64,000 bases of DNA from positions 1 through 64,000 of the forward strand of contig CAAFTU010000109.1 of the NCBI GenBank assembly GCA_900766005.1, in the 5' to 3' direction. The stretch comes from an uncultured Bacteroides sp. (lineage in GTDB: Bacteria > Bacteroidota > Bacteroidia > Bacteroidales > Bacteroidaceae). The translations under genes and the position numbers were made by a program. Position 1 is the stretch's first letter. Each line of letters starts with the position of its first letter. A model generated the notes under the pieces. It was not told where the DNA came from, did not search any database, and was given only the letters and a program-made list of their open reading frames with translations. Shown here piece after piece: positions 54,417-61,568 of the stretch.

Positions 54417-55739
54417 TTACCGTTTCATCACCCGATAAGCTCTCATGCCCAGCAAGATAACAGAGCAGGTAAAACCTATGGGATAAGACAGCCAAATACC
54501 TGCTATCCCTTTATCGAGGAAAAACGCAATGGCATACCCAGCCGGTATGGCTATGATGAAATAGGCCACAAACGAGATAACCATAATAGAGGTTACATCG
54601 CTGAGCCCTCTCAACGCATTGGCCAACACAATCTGAATGCTGTCGCCAAACTGATAAGCGATCAAAATGGGCAGCAAGATAGCTACAATCTGCAGCACAG
54701 CCTCATCGTCCGTGAAATAACTTCCGATGGTGTCGCAGCATAAATACAGCAGCAGACTTAGTGTGACGGACAGCAGCACGGCCAACCCAACGCCTGCCAG
54801 TGTGACGCGACGCACATTTCGCCAATCCTGCAGCCCCTTAAACATACTGGTGCGGATGGCTACTGCCGAGCCCAATCCCAGGTAAATGGTGAAACTGACA
54901 GTAGAGACAGCAATGGCAACCTGGTGGGCAGCCAAAGCCATTCCTCCCAGCCACCCTATCATAATTGTCGTAATGCAGAAAGTTGCAGCCTCAATGCCTT
55001 GCTGAAAGGCAATGGGCCATCCAATCAGATTGAGCCTTTTCCAATAAGCCTTTCTAAAGGGTGTAACCAGAAATCCTTTCCTGAACGGCTTGTACTTTTC
55101 CTGACGCACAAACACGGCTACAAACAGCAGCAGCATAATGATGCGGGAAAGCAATGTGCTGATGCCGGCTCCCAGCAGTCCGAGTTCCGGAAATCCGCAC
55201 TTTCCGTAGATAAGAACGTAATTACCCGCAATGTTGATGGCATTGACAAGGGTCAGTACCCACATGGATATGGAAGCATCCATAATGCCTTCCACAAATT
55301 GCCGGAAGGTGTTGGAAAGCATCACAAAAAGCACAGAAGACATCAGCACCAGATAGTAAGGCCGGATGAGCGGCATGAGTTCCTCTGGTTGTCCCAGATA
55401 CCCCACATTGATATAGATAAGAAACAGCACAAGAAGAATCAGAGCCGTGGTAGTGGTATTGGCCATCAAGCTGTTTTTCAGCCAACCACCGATGGCAATC
55501 CGTTTGTTGATGGCAATGTGTTCACCGATAATGGGGGTATAATTGAACGAAAATCCAGTGCCTAGAATGATAAAAGCATTAATCACATTGTTGACGAAAG
55601 AAGCAGCTGCCAGTTCGTCTGTGCTGTGCTGCCCCACCATCACGGTATCTGCCAGTCCGGTGACGATATTTCCCAACTGCCCGATAATGATAGGCAATCC
55701 CAATAACACTAATGATTTGACGTGTTGTTTGTATTCCAT
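54417..55739 (-). CDS. MATE family efflux transporter
   Basis: 440 aa, 12 predicted membrane segments in two MatE halves: GLPIIIGQLGNIVTGLADTV (N half, MVGQHSTDELAAASF) and IGWPIAFQQGIEAATFCITT (C half, AAHQVAIAVSTVSF). Extrudes cationic drugs or metabolites in exchange for sodium or protons. It may have an unusually long leader (promoter at 56048-56055, hairpin at 55786-55811). Confidence 0.92.
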   Translation of the reverse strand: MEYKQHVKSLVLLGLPIIIGQLGNIVTGLADTVMVGQHSTDELAAASFVNNVINAFIILGTGFSFNYTPIIGEHIAINKRIAIGGWLKNSLMANTTTTALILLVLFLIYINVGYLGQPEELMPLIRPYYLVLMSSVLFVMLSNTFRQFVEGIMDASISMWVLTLVNAINIAGNYVLIYGKCGFPELGLLGAGISTLLSRIIMLLLFVAVFVRQEKYKPFRKGFLVTPFRKAYWKRLNLIGWPIAFQQGIEAATFCITTIMIGWLGGMALAAHQVAIAVSTVSFTIYLGLGSAVAIRTSMFKGLQDWRNVRRVTLAGVGLAVLLSVTLSLLLYLCCDTIGSYFTDDEAVLQIVAILLPILIAYQFGDSIQIVLANALRGLSDVTSIMVISFVAYFIIAIPAGYAIAFFLDKGIAGIWLSYPIGFTCSVILLGMRAYRVMKR

Positions 55740-55785
55740 AAATGGTAATTGTTTTTTAATGACAAAATTGAACGATAAACAGACA

Positions 55786-55811
55786 GTCTTTCAACCCGTT
55801 GACTGAAAGAC
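55786..55811 (-). promoter_or_regulatory. Hairpin in MATE leader
   Basis: GTCTTTCA (55786-55793) and TGAAAGAC (55804-55811) are perfect 8-bp arms with a 10-nt loop, about 47 nt upstream of the MATE start. Could regulate translation or termination. Confidence 0.4.
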
Positions 55812-56047
55812 ACATACCGAAGTCTGTAGCCATAGCGCTACAGAAATTTCCGGAAATAATCACGTTGAAAAAATACGAGAAACAGCCTTCTGAGACATTC
55901 TTGCCGGATGTTTGGACACATCAGCATCAGACACTCAAAAATACATGAGCAGCCTGTTGGGACCACGCGTTGTCCAGGTGAGGAACAGAATGTGGTTCAA
56001 TTTATTAAGATTGGATTTATATAAAACACTATTTTTCATCAAGGGCG

Positions 56048-56055
56048 CAAAGATA
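56048..56055 (-). promoter_or_regulatory. Predicted -7 element for MATE gene
   Basis: Minus strand TATCTTTG, about 308 nt before the MATE ATG. If used, the leader is long. The rest of 55740-56194 shows no gene. Confidence 0.5.
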
Positions 56056-56168
56056 ACACTTAATTTTGAGAAAGAAAAAAGTTATCGTTGCTATTTTAGA
56101 AAGACGACAAGCACGCTTCACCTGAAAATATAATGGAGCTATACCGCGTGTTTACACGATATTCTTGC

Positions 56169-56176
56169 TATCTTTA
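56169..56176 (+). promoter_or_regulatory. Possible -7 element for DUF5714 gene
   Basis: TATCTTTA differs from the consensus at the last base, 18 nt before the ATG. Confidence 0.4.
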
Positions 56177-56194
56177 CCCCAAATTTTGATATAA

Positions 56195-56890
56195 ATGAAA
56201 GAAGAATGCTTGATATGTAAAGCTCCGCTCGAATATCTGGAGACGGAAACGGAAATGGAGTGTGAACTGTGCCATCGCCATGAAATGAGTAAAACCCGAT
56301 GTGTAGCCGGTCATTATGTGTGCAATGAATGTCACACCAAAGGACTGGATTCCATTCTCGGCTATTGCATAAAGGAAAATTCCAAAAATCCCGTAGAGAT
56401 TCTTCAACGGATGATGACAATGTCTTTCTGCCATATGCACGGACCGGAGCACCACACACTGGTGGGAGCAGCCTTGCTCACCGCTTACCACAATGCCGGA
56501 GGCAATATCGAACTGCTTCCAGCGTTGAAAGAAATGATAGCCCGCAGCCGCAAAGTGCCGGGAGGTGCCTGCGGCTTTTGGGGAAGTTGCGGGGCTGCTG
56601 TCAGCACAGGAATGTTCATGTCGATTATTTCAGGAGCTACTCCCCTCACCCAAGATTCGTGGGGACAAGCCAATCTGATGACCGCACAAGCACTGACGGC
56701 TATCGGAAAGGTAGGCGGACCCCGCTGCTGCAAACGGAATTCCTATCTTTCACTGCAAGCCGCCGCCCGCTATGTGGCCGAGACAACACACATCTTGATG
56801 GAGATGAAACCAGTGGTCTGCAACAGAACACAGCAGAACAACCAATGTATCCGACAGCGTTGTCCGTTTTATCCCTCACAGGAAGCTTAA
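56195..56890 (+). CDS. DUF5714 cysteine-rich protein
   Basis: 231 aa with an unusually high cysteine content in clusters: CLICKAPL and CELCHRHE (N-terminal zinc-ribbon-like), CVAGHYVCNECH, CHMHGPEHH, GGACGFWGSCGAAVSTGMF, RCCKRNSY and CNRTQQNNQCIRQRCPF. It matches the DUF5714 family, with no known function. It is first in a cluster with an ArsC-type reductase and a radical SAM protein (50 and 32 nt gaps), so a metal- or metalloid-handling role is plausible but unproven. Confidence 0.82.
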   Translation: MKEECLICKAPLEYLETETEMECELCHRHEMSKTRCVAGHYVCNECHTKGLDSILGYCIKENSKNPVEILQRMMTMSFCHMHGPEHHTLVGAALLTAYHNAGGNIELLPALKEMIARSRKVPGGACGFWGSCGAAVSTGMFMSIISGATPLTQDSWGQANLMTAQALTAIGKVGGPRCCKRNSYLSLQAAARYVAETTHILMEMKPVVCNRTQQNNQCIRQRCPFYPSQEA

Positions 56891-56940
56891 TCCATTATAT
56901 TCATCATAGAACATACATCATAAAACATACATTTACATTT

Positions 56941-57348
56941 ATGAAAATACTGATTCTTTGCACAGGAAACCGATGCCGCAGCCAAATGGCTCAAGGCATC
57001 CTGCAAGCATGGGAACCAACATTTGAAGTCCATTCTGCAGGGGTACGGCCAGCCTCCGAAGTTCACCCGCTGGCCATACAAGTGATGAACGAAATCGGCA
57101 TCGATCTCCGAGACCATTTTCCCAAGTCGGCAGACCGCTATCTGGACCAGCCGTGGGATTATGTGATTACAGTATGTGGAGGTGCACGCGATACGTGTCC
57201 TGTGTTCCAGGGAGAAGTCAGACACCGGCTACATGTCGGCTTTGATGATCCGGATGCTTTCACCGGAACGCCCGATGAAGTGCTGAAAGAATTCCGCAGA
57301 GTAAGAGATGAAATCCGCGACCGTCTGCAAAAAATATCCTGGCAATAA
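56941..57348 (+). CDS. arsC: Arsenate reductase ArsC, low-molecular-weight phosphatase type
   Basis: 135 aa. CX5R phosphate loop C7 to R13 (CTGNRCRS), second redox cysteines C79 and C86 (VCGGARDTCPVF), and FDDPDAFTG with the catalytic Asp. This matches thioredoxin-coupled arsenate reductases rather than plain tyrosine phosphatases, which lack the cysteine pair. Start chosen at MKILILC. No arsenite pump or arsR is in the window; its neighbours are DUF5714 and a radical SAM gene. Confidence 0.88.
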   Translation: MKILILCTGNRCRSQMAQGILQAWEPTFEVHSAGVRPASEVHPLAIQVMNEIGIDLRDHFPKSADRYLDQPWDYVITVCGGARDTCPVFQGEVRHRLHVGFDDPDAFTGTPDEVLKEFRRVRDEIRDRLQKISWQ

Positions 57349-57380
57349 GCTTGCCCTGCTACCAATAAACAAAAACCGAT

Positions 57381-58220
57381 ATGATTACCCGCTGCTATCT
57401 GGAAATAACCAACTGCTGCAACCTCGACTGCGTGTTTTGCCCCAAGACCTGCCGCCCCCAGCGTCAGATGTCGCTGGCAGAATTTCATGCGCTGACGGAT
57501 AAGCTGACAGGAAAAATCAAGTTCTTGTATTTTCATCTGATGGGCGAACCGCTTCTTCACCCTCTCCTGCCACAATTTATCCAGACAGCCAGACAAAAGG
57601 GATTCATACCCGTACTCACTACGAACGGTACATTACTTTCACAGAAAAAAGAGCTGCTTGATGCCTTGCCTCATAAGATACAGATTTCACTGCATGCGCA
57701 TGAAGGCAATGACAGAAAAAATGCAGATGCCTACATCAACAAAGTGATGACCTTTGCCAAAGAGGCTGCGGCAAAGGGATGTATCATCGTCCTGCGATTA
57801 TGGAACGAAGGTGGATACAATCAGATGAACGAAGCTATTTTACAGTTGATAGCACAACATCAGCCTGCTCCCTGGACAGAAAGAAAAGACGGATGGAAAC
57901 TTGCTGAAAATCTGTTTATCGAACACGACAATATGTTTTCCTGGCCCGATTCGAAACAGGCAGCATATGATGAACCAGAAGTTTTCTGCTATGCATTGCG
58001 CAATCAGATAGGCGTACTGGCCGACGGCACGGTAGTGCCTTGCTGCTTGGATCATGACGGAGAACTGGCATTGGGCAATTTATTCGAGCTTTCCCTTGAG
58101 GAAATCCTGTCATCGCCCCGGGCCCAAGCTATTTACCGGGGCTTTACAAACCATACGGCCGTAGAAGGCTTGTGCCAGCGATGCGGGTATTCCATCGTAT
58201 CGAAACGATTCAGGAGATGA
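57381..58220 (+). CDS. Radical SAM protein with SPASM-like C terminus
   Basis: 279 aa. The [4Fe-4S]-SAM motif is CxxxCxxC at C13, C17, C20 (CNLDCVFC), followed by FHLMGEPLLHP. The C-terminal region has further cysteines (VPCCLDHDGELALGNLFELS, EGLCQRCGYS), an auxiliary cluster site like SPASM/twitch domains. The reaction is unknown. It starts 32 nt after arsC in the same direction, and with DUF5714 makes a probable three-gene operon. Confidence 0.88.
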   Translation: MITRCYLEITNCCNLDCVFCPKTCRPQRQMSLAEFHALTDKLTGKIKFLYFHLMGEPLLHPLLPQFIQTARQKGFIPVLTTNGTLLSQKKELLDALPHKIQISLHAHEGNDRKNADAYINKVMTFAKEAAAKGCIIVLRLWNEGGYNQMNEAILQLIAQHQPAPWTERKDGWKLAENLFIEHDNMFSWPDSKQAAYDEPEVFCYALRNQIGVLADGTVVPCCLDHDGELALGNLFELSLEEILSSPRAQAIYRGFTNHTAVEGLCQRCGYSIVSKRFRR

Positions 58221-58246
58221 TTGTAGTCACGGGAGATAGAATCAAA

Positions 58247-58876
58247 TCAGCACTCAACCTTTAGCTGATTGATTTCCATCTGTATTCTGTTCAAGAATGT
58301 CCCGGCATGTGCTCCATCCATCTGTGTGTGATGAAACTGAAAAGACAAATTGACGTAATACCTGAAAAAACGACGCGAATAACGTCCCCAAATGATAAAA
58401 GGGTTGTTGAATATGCCACTATACATTCCTCCGCCAAATTCCAATTCAGTATCAACAATAGCTGATGTACCGATAACCATACACGTTTCGGACAGATCCC
58501 GGTCGGTGCAACTTGCTGCCACGTCAGCAGTGTACTTCAAATAATCCCGGTTATACTCCTCCAAACTGCCGTGAAATTCGATGTCACAGGAACTCACCTC
58601 CCCCAACCGGTTTTTCACCATCGTGTTGATGGCGAGCTTATCAAACTGCATGAGCTTATCCCCCACCGGCAGCAGGTAAAACTCTTTTTGCTGAAGGGCA
58701 GCCTTACCGATACAGAAATCGAGCAGCATATTGAATTTCAGATGCTTCTTTTTACTTATTCTCACCAGACGGGTAACGTCTACCTTCTTGACAAAAGTAA
58801 GCATGGGATTGGGCGCATTTTTCCAAATTTCAAATTGACGTCCTCTGGCTGTTTCTTGCGGATTAACTTCTTTCAT
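58247..58876 (-). CDS. CatA-like (chloramphenicol acetyltransferase family) O-acetyltransferase
   Basis: 209 aa. The CAT active site HHTQMDGAHAGTFL (HHxxxDG) lies near the C terminus, preceded by FRYYVNLSFQ; the N terminus has RGRQFEIWKNAPNPMLTFVK. Classic CAT acetylates chloramphenicol, but many Bacteroidales chromosomal members have unknown substrates, so resistance should not be assumed. Convergent with the radical SAM gene. Confidence 0.88.
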   Translation of the reverse strand: MKEVNPQETARGRQFEIWKNAPNPMLTFVKKVDVTRLVRISKKKHLKFNMLLDFCIGKAALQQKEFYLLPVGDKLMQFDKLAINTMVKNRLGEVSSCDIEFHGSLEEYNRDYLKYTADVAASCTDRDLSETCMVIGTSAIVDTELEFGGGMYSGIFNNPFIIWGRYSRRFFRYYVNLSFQFHHTQMDGAHAGTFLNRIQMEINQLKVEC

Positions 58877-59128
58877 TTTTCTGCTATTTGGGCACTGAAT
58901 TAAACTGTAAAAGATACGGGCACCAAAAACCTACAGGTTTGCCTAATCAAAAAAAAGATCATTGAGATAATGGTACCACAAAATAAAAAGGGGGTCACAA
59001 AGGGTACACAAATATGCTAATTATGCCTATCGCTGCCTCTTTCAGCATGTTGACTGCTACTCGCTTTTTAAAGTGTATATCCCTGTTTATCAGAAACATT
59101 GGTTAACAAACGATACACAACAAAAAAT

Positions 59129-59150
59129 GACGATTACCGAAGTAATCGTC
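59129..59150 (-). terminator. Terminator after tRNA-Arg
   Basis: GACGATTAC (59129-59137), loop CGAA, GTAATCGTC (59142-59150); T run on minus strand from complement of 59122-59127. Confidence 0.85.
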
Positions 59151-59155
59151 TTCTG

Positions 59156-59229
<74 letters not shown>

Positions 59230-59357
59230 ATCCTTTGTTTCTCGTTTGCGGTTGCAAAGGTAGTGCTTTTTCCGAAACCTCCAAAGCATTTTGGATATTT
59301 TTTTGCAATTATTTTATTAAACACTCATTTTCAACGGTTTAAAAAACAAACTTTTTT

Positions 59358-60818
59358 TCACAATCCTACTGGAATCTTCAGCAAGAACCAAACGATGAAC
59401 AAAATAATCCAAACGGCGAGAATTGCCAGCGAATAAAGCCAGGTATATTTCAGCAGCGTTCCATACGTCACCCTATTATCATACTGGCGCATGTACGTCA
59501 ACACCAATGGCATGTAAAACAGAAAAGGAGTCAAAGCGTTTGTAGAACTGTCTCCGATTCGAAAAGCACACTGAACCACATCGGGTGTGATACCCATTTG
59601 AGCAAAAATGGGAATAAAGATGAAAGACATGAACGCCCATTTGGAGGTAGCCGATACCATAATTAAGTTGACACAGGCTGTAAACAGAATAAACAGCACC
59701 AAAGCACCCAGCGGAGCGACAGGAAAAGAAGAAACCATTTCGGCTCCTAAAATGGCCAGGCATTTATCGAGATGGGAATACTCCAGGCAAGCAAACATCT
59801 GCGCTGCAAAAAAAGCAATCACAAAATAAACACCCAACAATTTCATGGGATCAACCAATCCTTCTATTACATCCCGATCGGAACGGTATCGGCCGGAACT
59901 GAATCCATATGCCATACCGGTAAGGCCGGTGCCCAAAGAAAGAAGAAACAGAATACCGGCAATGAAAGGAGAATGCATCAGTCCGCCATTCACCCCGCGT
60001 AATATACCATAAGGCGAGAATGTGAGCCACAGCACAAGTGCTATGTAGAGGGCTGCCACCAGGACAGACATCATCAAGGCTCGCCGCTCTTTACGGGAAA
60101 GCGGACGATACACTTCAGTTTTCACGTCACCCGTATAAGCACCCAATTTGCGGAGAAGCCATTTTTGCGTAATCACATAAATGATGACCGCGATAAGAAC
60201 TGTTGAAGCACTCATAAAAAAATAGTTGCATAGCGGCTCCGTATTTCCCTGATAACCTGTCTGCGCCAAAGCAGCCTCTTGGGTGGTATGTGCCAACAGC
60301 GGATCCATCGTACTCAACACAATATTGGCACTGTATCCGCAAGCCACAGACACATAAGCAGTAATCATACCTGCCAAAGGATGCATGCCTACCCACTGAA
60401 AAAGCATGGCGGCAATCGGAAGCAGTATGATATACCCACCGTCACCGATAGCATTCGAAAGCAAGCCCAAAGCAATGACCCACCACACTATCTTGTGTTT
60501 TTTTTCACGGTTACCTATCCCGATGCGAATGCAAGCATCAATAAACCCGGCATGACGAGCCACCCCCAAGCCAAACATAGCTATAATCACCATGCCCAAT
60601 GGAGCAAAGCCGGTAAAATTCTTGATTGAGTTTCTCAACCACCAACGGATGCCTTCCGGACTCAGCAAACTCTGCACACGCACCTCTTCTCCTGTCTGCA
60701 GCAATGTAACCTTCAATCCATAGATGTCACAGATCCAAGACAGGAAAACCACCATGATTGTGAGGAGCATAAACATGGTAGCCGGATGAGGCATGCGCCA
60801 TTTTGTTTTACTCTTCAT
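59358..60818 (-). CDS. AbgT family transporter
   Basis: 486 aa, about 12 membrane segments. Family stretches include FTGFAPLGMVIIAMFGLGVA, GDGGYIILLPIAAMLFQWVG and ACGYSANIVLSTMDPLLAHT, and near the end SATSKWAFMSFIFIPIFAQM and CAFRIGDSSTNALTPFLFYM. AbgT proteins import p-aminobenzoyl-glutamate or export sulfa drugs. The start at 60818 overlaps the response regulator stop by 11 nt; an open frame extends further but into that gene. Confidence 0.9.
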   Translation of the reverse strand: MKSKTKWRMPHPATMFMLLTIMVVFLSWICDIYGLKVTLLQTGEEVRVQSLLSPEGIRWWLRNSIKNFTGFAPLGMVIIAMFGLGVARHAGFIDACIRIGIGNREKKHKIVWWVIALGLLSNAIGDGGYIILLPIAAMLFQWVGMHPLAGMITAYVSVACGYSANIVLSTMDPLLAHTTQEAALAQTGYQGNTEPLCNYFFMSASTVLIAVIIYVITQKWLLRKLGAYTGDVKTEVYRPLSRKERRALMMSVLVAALYIALVLWLTFSPYGILRGVNGGLMHSPFIAGILFLLSLGTGLTGMAYGFSSGRYRSDRDVIEGLVDPMKLLGVYFVIAFFAAQMFACLEYSHLDKCLAILGAEMVSSFPVAPLGALVLFILFTACVNLIMVSATSKWAFMSFIFIPIFAQMGITPDVVQCAFRIGDSSTNALTPFLFYMPLVLTYMRQYDNRVTYGTLLKYTWLYSLAILAVWIILFIVWFLLKIPVGL

Positions 60819-61536
60819 CAGCTTCCAAATTGTCCAAATCGATAATGCGCAATTCCAATGCACGCACCGCCAGACGAGTAGCATTTACCCCCACCCGTTC
60901 GCCATCAGCAAAAAGACGCCCTATCAAATCATTCTGCCGTTTTTCCAGCGATTTAACGCCAAACGGCATCCCTTTGAGGTTGGCAATCATTTCCTTGGTG
61001 TATCCCAATGCCAGATGGCGCAGAAAGCGCTCGTCATATTCATCAATATCATAATTGATAACCGCCTCCTGCCGTTTGGCATCATTGATAACCGATTTCT
61101 TGAAACGCTCCACAATTTTCTCCAAAATGGGATAATTGAACACCAGTTTCTTGCCGTCAAGCACCGCCTGCACATCAGTCTTCGTAAGCAGTTCGCCGGT
61201 TTTAAGAATAATACCGTCGGCACCGGCATCCAGCACATCCACCCACAGCTTTTCATTCAAAATTTCCCCCGTGAAAATCAGCACATGAACACCTTGATAA
61301 CGCTTAAAAATCGTGCGGCAGATATCCACACCGATGGTGGTGGAGCCCCCCAAGCCCAGATCGAGCAAAACCAGATCGGGCAGCTGAGCCTCCATTAAAG
61401 GCCAGAATTCCTTCTCGCTCATCGCCGTCCCAATAATCTCGGCATTGGGTATTTCATGACGGAAAATCTCTTCCGTTCCTTTTAATTCAAGTTTGACGTC
61501 TTCAACAATAATCACTTTAAATTTCTGTTCTTCCAT
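60808..61536 (-). CDS. Response regulator, REC plus LuxR-like C terminus
   Basis: 242 aa. Receiver domain with acidic pocket EDVK at about residues 12-15, phospho-Asp in DLVLLDLGLGG (about 59), and GADGIILKTGE (conserved Lys). The C-terminal half has DERFLRHLALGYTKEMIANL, then GVKSLEKRQNDLIGRLF, resembling a LuxR-type helix-turn-helix. It lies 32 nt after the large histidine kinase gene and overlaps the AbgT start by 11 nt, suggesting one operon. Confidence 0.9.
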   Translation of the reverse strand: MEEQKFKVIIVEDVKLELKGTEEIFRHEIPNAEIIGTAMSEKEFWPLMEAQLPDLVLLDLGLGGSTTIGVDICRTIFKRYQGVHVLIFTGEILNEKLWVDVLDAGADGIILKTGELLTKTDVQAVLDGKKLVFNYPILEKIVERFKKSVINDAKRQEAVINYDIDEYDERFLRHLALGYTKEMIANLKGMPFGVKSLEKRQNDLIGRLFADGERVGVNATRLAVRALELRIIDLDNLEADEE

Positions 61537-61568
61537 GTCTCTATTTCTTACTTTTATGTGTTTTCATT

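Noticed and set aside
56329..56940. Long frame upstream of and continuous with arsC
   Set aside because: It overlaps DUF5714 in another frame and the ArsC family begins at MKILILC (56941).
58247..58876. Calling the CAT-like gene a chloramphenicol resistance gene
   Set aside because: The active-site motif fits the family, but chromosomal Bacteroidales members have unproven substrates and there is no resistance context.
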